Source of the DNA: Corynebacterium silvaticum
GTDB taxonomy: Bacteria; Actinomycetota; Actinomycetes; Mycobacteriales; Mycobacteriaceae
NCBI RefSeq assembly: GCF_004382825.2
Contig: NZ_SDQO02000001.1
Span: 806,001-870,000 of the forward strand
DNA: 64,000 nt
Direction: 5' to 3'
The notes beneath the pieces are model-generated. The model searched no databases and had not been told where the DNA came from. It saw only the letters and a list, made by a program, of their open reading frames with translations. Shown in pieces: positions 9,601-17,044 of the stretch; within the stretch, counting starts at the first letter, position 1, and each line of letters begins with the position of its first letter. The translations under genes and the position numbers were made by a program.

Positions 9601-10380
9601 AAACCAGGCACATATGGAGCCGGGCTGCTTGAGCTCATCGAGTCCGGCACCTGGCGCGATGATAAGGACCTTGCGGATGTCTATACCGCGTGGGGCGGCT
9701 ACGCCTACGGCCGCGGTATGAGCGGGGTAGAAGCCGCTGACGATATGCGCACTGCTTATCGACGAATCCAGGCCGCCGCAAAGAACGTGGACTCCAAGGA
9801 ACACGATATCGCCGACTCCGATGATTACTTCCAATTCCACGGCGGCATGATTGCTACAGTGCGTGCACTCACCGGCAAAGACCCTGAAGCCTATATCGGC
9901 GACTCGACGCGTCAGGAAACCGTCAAAACCCGCACTTTGCATGAGGAATCGCGCCGGGTTTTCCGTGCCCGCGTGGTCAACCCACGGTGGATTGCGGCTA
10001 TGCGCAAGCATGGATATAAGGGCGCCTTTGAGATGTCCGCTACCGTTGATTATCTCTTTGGATACGATGCGACCACCGGGCTCATGGACGATTGGATGTA
10101 TGAGACGCTGACGGATACATACGTGAAGGATCCAGAGAACAAAGAATTCTTCGAGGCATCTAACCCTTGGGCACTCCGCGATATTTCCGAACGCCTGCTT
10201 GAGGCTGCAGATCGTGGCCTATGGGAAAACCCCACAGCAGAAGCCTTGGATACCCTGCGTGGAACCTTCCTAGAGATGGAAGGCGCCTTGGAAGAAGATT
10301 CTCTCAATAAAAGTGAGAGTCTGACGGCCCCAGAAGCTGCTGAAACTGCTAGAGCATCATCGATAAGACAAAAACAGTAA
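6694..10380 (+). CDS. cobN: Cobaltochelatase, large subunit CobN
   Basis: CobN is the large subunit of the ATP-dependent chelatase that inserts cobalt into hydrogenobyrinate a,c-diamide. It normally works with CobS and CobT or with magnesium-chelatase-type partners, none of which are in this window. The protein is about 1228 residues, the usual size, and is homologous to ChlH/BchH. Typical segments are MGKHGNMEWLPGKNAG and the later SVWGTSAMRTSGDDIAEVF, with ISGFFRDAFPHVLALIDDAV. I choose ATG 6694 (MITLLSTSDTDL). A TTG at 6685 is in frame and closer to GAAAGGA (6674-6680). The longer frame from 6613 lies in the riboswitch and is rejected. Confidence 0.95.
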   Translation: MITLLSTSDTDLLSAKVAGETDNVSFHCANPNYVSEEKLDELIAQTDVFVVRLLGGKRAWESGLEQILASSVPLVAVSGELAVDAELTELSTAPAGVVTTAHTYLAESGQSNFINLHNFLSDTLLFTGLGFEEPQHMPVWGHLDRTSTVTVPPQAPRIGIIYYRAQHLAGNTAYIEALSRAIEEKGGLPVPIFAASLRQASEELLQELRTCDALITTVLAAGGTKPATVGAGGDDETWDVAKLAALDVPIIQGLALTNARSEWEDNDEGLSPLDVATQIAVPEFDGRLISVPFSFKEYDSDGLISYVPDAERCSRLAGIAIRHAALRTIENKDKKLVLMLSAYPTKHARIGNAVGLDTPLSTLRVLQALNNAGYDLGNTSEIPGYSEDGAHDGDALMHAIIAAGGHDPEWLTDEVIKNNPLKLSQTDYLNFFASLSQAMQDKMTQHWGQAPGTHYVNQETGELYIAGLQFGNIVVMVQPPRGFGENPVGIYHDPDLPANHHYLGVYYWLREIFGANAIVHMGKHGNMEWLPGKNAGLSAECYPDQAISELPLIYPFLVNDPGEGTQAKRRAHATLVDHMIPPMARAESYGDITRLEQLLDEHANIASMDPAKLPAIRQEIWTLLQAAKMDKDLGWEERPDEDAFDDQIMEIDGWLCEIKDAAIRGGLHILGEAVTGEVRIELVLAMLRARQLWGGDKAVPGLRESLGLSEAGDETLGRVDAVEKIAHALLIELDAADWNPNSVDSILDATELPGNANKEELAKLLSFACKEIIPRLAQSEREIDQILRALDGGFIEAGPSGSPMRGLVNVLPTGRNFYSVDPKSLPSRLAWETGQLLADSLIERYRAEHEGDYPTSVGLSVWGTSAMRTSGDDIAEVFALLGVRPVWDEASRRVVDLEVISLEELGRPRIDTTVRISGFFRDAFPHVLALIDDAVQLVAHLDEPLNMNYIKAHALDEAQHDHVRRIFGSKPGTYGAGLLELIESGTWRDDKDLADVYTAWGGYAYGRGMSGVEAADDMRTAYRRIQAAAKNVDSKEHDIADSDDYFQFHGGMIATVRALTGKDPEAYIGDSTRQETVKTRTLHEESRRVFRARVVNPRWIAAMRKHGYKGAFEMSATVDYLFGYDATTGLMDDWMYETLTDTYVKDPENKEFFEASNPWALRDISERLLEAADRGLWENPTAEALDTLRGTFLEMEGALEEDSLNKSESLTAPEAAETARASSIRQKQ

Positions 10381-10390
10381 AGTAAGGGCT

Positions 10391-10921
10391 ATGCCGCTTT
10401 TTATTGGTCTTCCGTACATTTTGATTGAAGCTCTTGCCTTCTGGGGTGTTGCTCAGTGGCTAGGGACCGCCACTGCGCTCATCGCACTCATCGCTTTTCT
10501 TTTTGGCGGCTTATTTCTTGCGGCCTTTGAAATGCGAAGCATTTCACGGCGTCTAGCGGCCGGCAGCTCATCTCCCGGTCGCGCTGCTGGCGACCTAGGG
10601 TTATTAGCCGCCGGGGCAGTAGGAGTTGCGCTGCCTGGCTTTGTCACGAGCATATTCGGGCTTTTGCTTATTCTCCCGCCCACTAGAGCGTTCATTCGGT
10701 CGTTTTTGGCCAAAGGGCTTCGAAAAAAGATTGAAGACATGGGTGTTCGTAGTTTCGAGGCAACCAATAGCTATAGGCAACACGCCAGTTATGGAAGCTT
10801 TGGCGCCCAGTCAGTCATCGAACATGATCAGCTTAACGAGGAAGAGATTCAACAATGGTCCCGCGATATAAAGCCTGAGGATTTCGGGGGACCACACGGG
10901 CCGAACCCGCAACAAAAATAA
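10391..10921 (+). CDS. fxsA: FxsA family membrane protein
   Basis: A 176-residue protein with the FxsA fold: a short N-terminal membrane hairpin (PYILIEALAFWGVAQWLG, then ALIALIAFLFGGLF), a loop, and a third and fourth hydrophobic segment (LGLLAAGAVGVALPGFVTS, FGLLLILPPTR). A polar C-terminal tail follows. In E. coli FxsA affects exclusion of phage T7 by the F plasmid; its role in actinobacteria is not established. It begins ten bases after the cobN stop and is probably cotranscribed with it, although nothing ties it to B12. The C-terminal half is rich in charged and aromatic residues with no recognisable motif. Confidence 0.85.
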   Translation: MPLFIGLPYILIEALAFWGVAQWLGTATALIALIAFLFGGLFLAAFEMRSISRRLAAGSSSPGRAAGDLGLLAAGAVGVALPGFVTSIFGLLLILPPTRAFIRSFLAKGLRKKIEDMGVRSFEATNSYRQHASYGSFGAQSVIEHDQLNEEEIQQWSRDIKPEDFGGPHGPNPQQK

Positions 10922-11076
10922 GACGTTCTAGCTGCTAAGGCTTTTCATACAGAAACTTCTTTTGTAGCCTCACTCAATAGCGCTTATGTCTTTCTCAGGG
11001 AATGGTGGCACGTGGGCCAGCCATTTTCCACCCAAGTCTGGGCGTGTGTTCTTTCCCGTCTCTTGATCAGTGAGCA

Positions 11077-12639
11077 ATGTTTATGTCTTTGTCCTCGCAC
11101 GCCATGCGATCACTCCTTATCCGATCTGCGATCGCAGCTATCGCTGGACTGTCTGTTTATGCTTCCTACGCCCCCCTGGGGTGGTTTTTCGCGGCGCCCA
11201 TCGGGATTGCACTCTTATGCGGTGCTTTAGCTCCATGGAAGGGAAACCACCCGTCAGGTAAAACTGGTGCGCTCCTGGGTTTTACTTATTCCGTGACGCT
11301 TTTTCTGCTTCTTTTGCCCTGGATAGGTGAGTTTGTTGGAGCAATGCCCTACATTGCGCTTTCCACGTTTCTGTCCTTGTATTCCATTCCGCTGGGAATA
11401 GTAGGCGTCCGACTTTTACAACATCGTTTGGGATGGATCTGGTTCCCCTTTCTCATCGTGGCGGTGGAATGGGCACGGTCTAATTTTCCGTTCGGTGGTT
11501 TCGCCTGGGTTCGTACTGCGTGGGGCCAGATCGATGGCCCACTCGCAGAAGTAGCCTCTTGGGGAGGACCAGCCCTGGTATCACTTCTCACTGCGGTTAT
11601 GGGAGCAGCACTCTGGCAATTCGTGATCAATGCCGCTTATCGACGCCAAACAGCGTCCATTATGGTCGCGGTTCTCCTAGTGGCGGGCGTCGCAACGCTC
11701 ACGAACGGGCGAGCGCATGAACAGGGAACCGTGAAAGTAGCGGCTATACAAGGCAACGTTCCACGCTTAGGGCTCGATTTCAATGCTCAACGCCGGGCCG
11801 TGCTAGCCAATCATGTGAGGGAAACGGAAAAACTATCTGAGCAACCGGACCTAGTAATCTGGCCGGAAAACTCATCCGATGTTAGCCCGTTGAGCGATCA
11901 ACAGGCCGGACAACTTGTTTCTCAGGCCGTGGCGCATGCACAAGCCCCTATCCTTGTAGGCACCATCACCAAAGATGCTGTGGGACATCGAAATTCCATG
12001 GTGGTTTTCGATCCGCAGACAGGCATAGGGGAGACCCACAACAAGAAATACCTTCAGCCCTTTGGCGAGTACATGCCGTGGAGAGATTTCTTTAGGAAAC
12101 TCTCGCCATTGGTAGATCTGGCTGGAGATTTTAAACCGGGAGATGGCAACGGCGTTGTTCACATGACTGCCGCCACCACAGGACAAAACATAGCCGTAGG
12201 CATTGCCACTTGTTATGAGGTTGCATTTGATAAAGCCGGCCGCGACGCAGTTGCTGCTGGTGCTCAGATACTTACAGCCCCCACTAACAACGCTACTTTC
12301 GGGTTCACAGACATGACCTATCAACAATTGGCAATGAGCCGCATGCGGGCAATTGAATTCGATAGGGCAGTGGTCGTAGCAGCAACGTCTGGGGTCTCCG
12401 CGCTGGTCAAGCCCGATGGTTCCGTTATTTCTCAAACTAAAATATTCCAGTCTGCTACCTTGGAAGACGCGCTTCCTCTTCGCGACACGCTGACCTTTTC
12501 AGCTAGGTATGGCACCTATATTGAATACGCCTTGGTTATCATAGGAACCATGTGCGCTTTGTGGTCGTTGTTCTTTCAGAGCACAAGCACCGGTAGAGGA
12601 ACCAGCCGCAAGCTGAAGCCTCGAACCGCTAAGCGCTAG
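11077..12639 (+). CDS. lnt: Apolipoprotein N-acyltransferase
   Basis: Lnt adds the third acyl chain to the N-terminal cysteine of lipoproteins. The first about 200 residues form six or so membrane helices. The C-terminal half is the periplasm-facing CN-hydrolase (nitrilase) domain. The catalytic Glu-Lys-Cys triad is visible in VIWPENSSD, HNKKYLQPFGEYMPW and GIATCYEVAFD. A basic hydrophilic tail (KLKPRTAKR) ends the protein. In mycobacteria this domain is fused to polyprenol-phosphate mannose synthase; here that enzyme is the separate next gene, 33 bases away. ATG 11077 is used as start; ATG 11104 is also in frame and neither has a strong ribosome-binding site. Confidence 0.93.
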   Translation: MFMSLSSHAMRSLLIRSAIAAIAGLSVYASYAPLGWFFAAPIGIALLCGALAPWKGNHPSGKTGALLGFTYSVTLFLLLLPWIGEFVGAMPYIALSTFLSLYSIPLGIVGVRLLQHRLGWIWFPFLIVAVEWARSNFPFGGFAWVRTAWGQIDGPLAEVASWGGPALVSLLTAVMGAALWQFVINAAYRRQTASIMVAVLLVAGVATLTNGRAHEQGTVKVAAIQGNVPRLGLDFNAQRRAVLANHVRETEKLSEQPDLVIWPENSSDVSPLSDQQAGQLVSQAVAHAQAPILVGTITKDAVGHRNSMVVFDPQTGIGETHNKKYLQPFGEYMPWRDFFRKLSPLVDLAGDFKPGDGNGVVHMTAATTGQNIAVGIATCYEVAFDKAGRDAVAAGAQILTAPTNNATFGFTDMTYQQLAMSRMRAIEFDRAVVVAATSGVSALVKPDGSVISQTKIFQSATLEDALPLRDTLTFSARYGTYIEYALVIIGTMCALWSLFFQSTSTGRGTSRKLKPRTAKR

Positions 12640-12672
12640 TTTTAACCGCCTACCAAGGAGTCACTTAAAGCA

Positions 12673-13470
12673 ATGACCAAGCCCAGCGATAAGACCCTGG
12701 TGATCATTCCCACCTACAATGAGCTGGAGAATCTTCCCCTCATCACCGGTCGTGTCCGTGAGGACGCTCCTGACGTGGACATTCTGATTGTCGATGACAA
12801 CAGCCCCGATGGAACCGGCAAAGCAGCCGATGCTTTGGCAGAAAAGGATAGCCACATCAAGGTTTTCCATCGAGAGGGCAAAGGCGGCCTATGCGGTGCC
12901 TACGTGGCAGGCTTCCGTTGGGGCCTTGAGCGTGATTACACAGTGTTGTGTGAGATGGACGCAGATGGTTCTCACGCACCTGAGCAACTGCACTTGCTCC
13001 TTGACCAGGTAGACGCAGGGGCCGATCTTGTTATCGGTTCCCGGTACGTCCCAGGTGGCAAAGTAGTGAACTGGCCTAAAAACCGTTGGGTCTTGTCCAA
13101 GGGCGGCAACATCTACATTTCCGTTGCCCTTGGCGCCGGGCTATCGGATATGACGGCAGGGTACCGAGCCTTCAAGCGTGAAGTTTTGGAGGCTATCGAT
13201 CTCGACGAGCTATCCAACACAGGTTATATTTTCCAGGTCGATATGGCGTGGCGTGTGGTACGCGCAGGGTTCGATGTTCGTGAAGTACCAATTACGTTCA
13301 CAGAGCGCGAAATCGGGGAATCCAAGCTAGATGGAAGCTTTGTTAAAGATTCTCTCCTCGAAGTCACCAAGTGGGGACTCAACCACCGAAAAGAGCAGAT
13401 CACTAACATCTACCGCGAAGGTTCTAAGCTGGCGAAGCACGAGATCGCTGCTTTCCGAAAATGCACATGA
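12673..13470 (+). CDS. ppm1: Polyprenol monophosphomannose synthase
   Basis: A GT2-family glycosyltransferase of 265 residues that transfers mannose from GDP-mannose to polyprenol phosphate. The product is the lipid-linked donor for lipomannan/lipoarabinomannan and protein mannosylation. Family motifs are [14 protein letters not shown] at the N-terminus, [10 protein letters not shown] (nucleotide binding), [13 protein letters not shown] (metal-binding DXD) and [10 protein letters not shown]. No membrane segment is seen, so it should act on the cytoplasmic face, as the soluble half of the split Ppm system does. It follows lnt closely (AAGGAG at 12655-12660), forming the lnt-ppm pair seen in corynebacteria. 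A long hairpin after it probably ends the transcript. Confidence 0.93.
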   Translation: MTKPSDKTLVIIPTYNELENLPLITGRVREDAPDVDILIVDDNSPDGTGKAADALAEKDSHIKVFHREGKGGLCGAYVAGFRWGLERDYTVLCEMDADGSHAPEQLHLLLDQVDAGADLVIGSRYVPGGKVVNWPKNRWVLSKGGNIYISVALGAGLSDMTAGYRAFKREVLEAIDLDELSNTGYIFQVDMAWRVVRAGFDVREVPITFTEREIGESKLDGSFVKDSLLEVTKWGLNHRKEQITNIYREGSKLAKHEIAAFRKCT

Positions 13471-13488
13471 TCTAATCTCAAACATACA

Positions 13489-13540
13489 AAAGTGATCACC
13501 CCACGCGATGCTCCTACGAGCTGCGTGGGGTGATCACTTT
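13489..13540. terminator. Bidirectional hairpin terminator between ppm1 and rbpA
   Basis: A perfect 18-bp inverted repeat (13489-13506 with 13523-13540) around a 16-base loop lies between the convergent ppm1 and rbpA genes. The arms end in AAAG/CTTT, so it can serve transcripts from both sides. Confidence 0.85.
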
Positions 13541-13555
13541 GAAAGATCAGTAAAA

Positions 13556-13948
13556 TTACTGACTATTTGCTTGCGCTGCAGCTTCTTCCTGCTGCTGCTT
13601 CAACAATCGCGCAGCGTTACGACGACGCTTACGCAGGAGTTCAATGCGCTCTTCTAGAAGCAGATCCAACTCTTCGATAGAACGACGCTCACGAAGCATA
13701 TCCCAGTGCGTACGCGGTGGCTTTGCCGGCTTGGATTCAACGCCTTCACCCTCCATGAGCGTTCCGACCTGGCCGTTTTTGCATAGCCACGTACCTGGAA
13801 TTTCCGCGTCATGTGCAAAGGGTACGTCAAAGATCTCGCCGGTTTCTGTCTTATATCGAACCATCTGACGAGGAGCCAGGTCATGGTCCCTGTCGGTTTC
13901 GTAGCTGACAGCACCCATGCGGCTGCCGCGCAAAACACGATCTGACAT
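13556..13948 (-). CDS. rbpA: RNA polymerase-binding protein RbpA
   Basis: RbpA is an essential actinobacterial transcription factor that binds RNA polymerase and group 1/2 sigma factors and stabilises open complexes. The 130-residue product matches the family: an N-terminal tail MSDRVLRGSRMGAVSYETDR, the core domain (VRYKTETGEIFDVPFAHDAEIP.TWLCKNG), the basic linker, and the sigma-interaction domain with THWDMLRERRSIEELDLLLEER. A Gln/Ala-rich extension ends the protein. It is transcribed alone, divergent from the zinc-finger gene at 14131 and convergent with ppm1. Confidence 0.95.
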   Translation of the reverse strand: MSDRVLRGSRMGAVSYETDRDHDLAPRQMVRYKTETGEIFDVPFAHDAEIPGTWLCKNGQVGTLMEGEGVESKPAKPPRTHWDMLRERRSIEELDLLLEERIELLRKRRRNAARLLKQQQEEAAAQANSQ

Positions 13949-14130
13949 AGGGGATCAGTCCTTTCCATCTCAAAGGGGCACGGCGAAGTCTCCATTACGG
14001 AGAAAACGCTCAAGGTCTTCCACTATAACGTACGAACCAGTAGTTTTTGTTCCTCAGGTTCCTTAAATAGGGGATCACTGCCTTACACGTAACTAATCCA
14101 GGTGGGTCTTGGTGGTTTACACTGAAGTGG

Positions 14131-14457
14131 ATGTCTACTTCAAGGCTTAATACGTGTGCATGGTGCGGTAAAGAATTTGCTAGTCCTGGACGCGGACGTC
14201 CAAAGAAATTTTGTTCACATTCCTGCAGGCAGCGGGCATATGAACAAAGAACCGCGAGTATAGGACCAGCGGTACCAGAAAACGCAGTAGTATTACGACC
14301 TGAGCGAGTTAGTGAGCTACGCGACTCTTTATTTGAGCTTCGCTGCGCCGCAGAAGACATCGCCACCGCTAGTTCAGAGGGCGCCGATCCAACAGAGATG
14401 CAGCAACTTTGTTCTGAACTGGTCGCATTAGCTAAACAGATAGAGAAACTCAGGTAG
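14131..14457 (+). CDS. Small zinc-finger-like conserved protein
   Basis: A 108-residue protein. The N-terminal 45 residues contain CAWCGKEF and, 15 residues on, KKFCSHSCRQRAY. This CxxC...CxxxC pattern suggests a zinc ribbon or treble-clef, possibly nucleic-acid binding. The remaining 60 residues are Glu/Leu/Ala-rich and probably helical. I recognise the pattern from actinobacterial hypothetical proteins, but no function is known to me. It lies divergent from rbpA and 19 bases upstream of the YceI gene, so it could be the first gene of a three-gene unit (14131-15381). Confidence 0.75.
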   Translation: MSTSRLNTCAWCGKEFASPGRGRPKKFCSHSCRQRAYEQRTASIGPAVPENAVVLRPERVSELRDSLFELRCAAEDIATASSEGADPTEMQQLCSELVALAKQIEKLR

Positions 14458-14476
14458 AAGGATAACTAGCGCACCC

Positions 14477-15169
14477 ATGGAAAAAAAGCATAAACTCATT
14501 GCACTTGGCACGGCAGTTATCGTTGTTCTTTTGTCTGTTTTTGCCGTTGCCATGGCAATTATCCCACTCGTCAACGGACCCGGTGTAAAAACCGAAGCTC
14601 TTGATGCATCCGACGCGAAGGCCGCCACAACCGACATCAACGGAACGTGGAAAGTTATCTATGGCAAGGCCCCAAATATCAGTTCTGCGGGGTTCACTTT
14701 CTACGAGGTGCTGCCGGCAGAAAAACGCGTTACCTCTGGATCAACCCAAAGTGTAACCGGCACGGTCGAAGTGAAAGATCAGAAGATCGTTTCAGGAAAA
14801 GTAGCCATTAACATGGCAGACATCCGCACTGATAACGATAAACGCGATAACAACGTGCGCGCCAAGATCTTTGAAGTGGAAAAATATCCGGAAGCAACCT
14901 TTGAGACCACCGGATCCACGGATGTTTCATCCATCCCTGAAGATGGAACAACAACGGAGATTACGATCCCAGGCAAACTTACTATTCACGGTAAGACGAA
15001 TGCGATCTCTCCCAACTTCACGATCGTTCGCGACGGAGACACCGTCAAGCTTTCTTCAACTATCCCGATTAATCGTCTCGATTATGATGTGAACACCCCA
15101 GAATTCGCGGCCGCTAAAATTGATACGAATGGCGAAATCAACGTCTTACTTACCCTTAAGAAGAACTAG
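14477..15169 (+). CDS. YceI family protein, membrane-anchored
   Basis: A 230-residue protein with an N-terminal hydrophobic anchor (residues about 8-33, after MEKKHK) and an extracytoplasmic YceI domain from about residue 45. YceI domains are lipocalin-like beta barrels that bind isoprenoid-type lipids. The typical segment GKVAINMADIRTDNDKRDNN is present, followed by VEKYPEATFETT and the closing strands GKLTIHGKTN and NGEINVLLTLKK. It sits close behind the zinc-finger gene and just before a small membrane protein. The lipid it binds is unknown, and a role in envelope lipid handling is only inferred. Confidence 0.88.
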   Translation: MEKKHKLIALGTAVIVVLLSVFAVAMAIIPLVNGPGVKTEALDASDAKAATTDINGTWKVIYGKAPNISSAGFTFYEVLPAEKRVTSGSTQSVTGTVEVKDQKIVSGKVAINMADIRTDNDKRDNNVRAKIFEVEKYPEATFETTGSTDVSSIPEDGTTTEITIPGKLTIHGKTNAISPNFTIVRDGDTVKLSSTIPINRLDYDVNTPEFAAAKIDTNGEINVLLTLKKN

Positions 15170-15183
15170 AGAGTCACTTATTC

Positions 15184-15381
15184 ATGGCATCAAGGATGAT
15201 CCCCGGACTATGGCTACGCTTCATCGTCCTTCTAGGTTTTGCTGCTTTCATGATCTATGAAAAGCTACCGTGGTTGGCAGTTTTTGCAGCTGTTTTTTCC
15301 GTTATCACGCTCATTCAGCTTTATTATGCATATCGAGAGCGGAGGAATACAGGAGACAACGTTCAAGGAGACCACCAATAG
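15184..15381 (+). CDS. Small two-helix membrane protein
   Basis: A 65-residue protein with two predicted membrane helices (about residues 9-25 and 29-48) and a polar, basic C-terminal tail (YRERRNTGDNVQGDHQ). It begins 14 bases after the YceI gene and is followed by a strong hairpin, so it is probably the last gene of that operon. Function unknown. Expression is supported by position and a sensible hydrophobicity pattern, not by a recognised family. Confidence 0.65.
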   Translation: MASRMIPGLWLRFIVLLGFAAFMIYEKLPWLAVFAAVFSVITLIQLYYAYRERRNTGDNVQGDHQ

Positions 15382-15403
15382 CTAGAAGACCTAGTACAAA
15401 AAA

Positions 15404-15450
15404 ATACATGCCCTTTATTACGTCACAGTGACGTAATAAAGGGCATGTAT
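15404..15450. terminator. Hairpin terminator after the YceI operon
   Basis: A perfect 22-bp inverted repeat (15404-15425 with 15429-15450) with only a three-base loop, preceded by an A run. It lies 23 bases after the stop of the small membrane protein. Confidence 0.85.
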
Positions 15451-15907
15451 AGTCTCTCGTCGTCGCTCCAGGAAAGACCGTAGGGTAGAAAACATCTCAA
15501 AGCCTGTCGTCGGATCAAACGTGAGCCAACAGTCAGCAGATTAAAGACCTCACAAAACAGAGGTCGCAAAGCTACAAAGGGATTTCTCATCGCTTTACGT
15601 TCTACATCAAGCCCGATGCGTCAATGATTCACACACAAAGGCGTACACGACGTACACACGGAGATCTAACAAAAATAAAGAACAGCACAGCATCGCATTC
15701 AGGTCTTGACGAGAGAGCTATAACATTTCCACAAAGGCGCGAAGCAGCTATACACATATTCATTGACCGTCAGATCTGTCAGGCATAACCCCACAGTACT
15801 AATTGTCCGATAATGTACATTATGTCATTTTAGATCTGTCCTGCTGGAACCCCTACCGCGATATATCCCATACCGGCAGCTGCAAGCAGTCGATACACAG
15901 ACAACAT
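15451..15907. other. Gene-poor stretch between the YceI operon and the BASS transporter
   Basis: About 450 bases with no convincing gene. It lies downstream of genes on both sides, so no promoter is required. On the minus strand near 15835-15895 there is a 25-codon open frame ending LAAAGMGYIAVGVPAGQI, which looks membrane-like. It is too short to call and may be a remnant. AGATCTGTC occurs twice, about 60 bases apart (near 15772 and 15832). Confidence 0.4.
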
Positions 15908-16888
15908 CTAGACTGCTCGATGACGATTTCGCATGATGGCCGCAAAAATAGCGCCAGACACATTCGCGTACATTGCTGCGATCGCACCCGGCAATGCCGC
16001 CTCAGGAGAATAAAACTGAGCAGACATTGCGGCAGCAAGACCCGAATTCTGCGTAGCCACCTCAATAGACGTTGTCCGACATGCAGCCTCATCCTCTTTA
16101 AGAAGCTTCGCACTCACATATCCAAAGACAAAGCCAATGAAGTTCTGAAGCGCCACACCTACGACCACAATAAGGCCAACCACTGCCAACTTATCTCGCG
16201 CTCCAGACACCACAATCACCATGACAAACCCAATGACGGCAATGGAAAACCATGGAAGAACTGGCAGGATTCGATCAATAATCTTCCCCGCCAGCCACCT
16301 CAGCGCAAGTCCTGCAAGGACTGGCACTAGAACAACCTTGAGCAAGCTAACGGTCATCCCCACAGCATTAAGTTCCGCGCTGCGTCCAGTCAGCAGCACC
16401 ATCAATGCGGGCGTGGCTAAAGGTGAAACCAGTGTGGATACCGACGTCATTGCAACAGAAAGTGCAACGTCCCCCTTCGCCAAATATGCGATCACATTAG
16501 AAGCCGTGCCGCCCGGCACGGATCCCAACAAAATAAGCCCAAAGGTGATGGCCTCGTTAAAGCCTAATGCGCGGGAAATCAACAACGCCGATAACGGCAT
16601 CACAATAAATTGACATGCCACGCCCGCGATAATCGGCAACGGCCTACGTGCCACCTCGCCCAGATCCGGCAACGTGATTGTTAATCCCATGGAAAACATG
16701 ATCAGCATGAGCATGGGATTAACCAGAGGTTTAAAACCTACAAACGTTTCTGGGGAAAGGTACGCAATGACCGCCCCTACGAGGATCACCAGCGGAAAAC
16801 ATACCACCGCCACCTTCGCCGAGCGCTCTTCTGCCGTAGCTCCCCCACGTTCGTTTTCCACATGTTCGTGACTATCGAGCATTGACAT
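15908..16888 (-). CDS. Bile acid:sodium symporter (BASS) family transporter
   Basis: A 326-residue membrane protein with about ten hydrophobic segments and a polar, charged N-terminal tail of about 25 residues. BASS-family signatures are present: LMLIMFSMGLTITLPD early, the LILLGSVPGGTASNVIAYLA motif of the first sodium-binding core, and EVATQNSGLAAAMSAQFYSP of the second core. Members such as PanS and YocS move organic anions with sodium. The substrate here cannot be read from sequence. It stands alone, divergent from the broken dehydrogenase at 17045, with 156 bases between the two starts. Confidence 0.87.
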   Translation of the reverse strand: MSMLDSHEHVENERGGATAEERSAKVAVVCFPLVILVGAVIAYLSPETFVGFKPLVNPMLMLIMFSMGLTITLPDLGEVARRPLPIIAGVACQFIVMPLSALLISRALGFNEAITFGLILLGSVPGGTASNVIAYLAKGDVALSVAMTSVSTLVSPLATPALMVLLTGRSAELNAVGMTVSLLKVVLVPVLAGLALRWLAGKIIDRILPVLPWFSIAVIGFVMVIVVSGARDKLAVVGLIVVVGVALQNFIGFVFGYVSAKLLKEDEAACRTTSIEVATQNSGLAAAMSAQFYSPEAALPGAIAAMYANVSGAIFAAIMRNRHRAV

Positions 16889-17044
16889 ATCAACGACCTC
16901 ACTTCATTTCGCTTTCGAGAAAGCCTAGCAATGTGTTCCATACAGTGGGATATAAATCCCAAAACCACACCCATGAGGGTGAAATTTCCCGTTTGTACAC
17001 ATTTTTGAGGCCATAAGTGCCATCTGCACGCTTACCCTGAGACT

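Noticed and set aside
15803..16330. Plus-strand frame of 175 codons overlapping the BASS gene
   Set aside because: It is antisense to conserved BASS transporter motifs and has a biased His/Arg/Ser composition typical of shadow frames.
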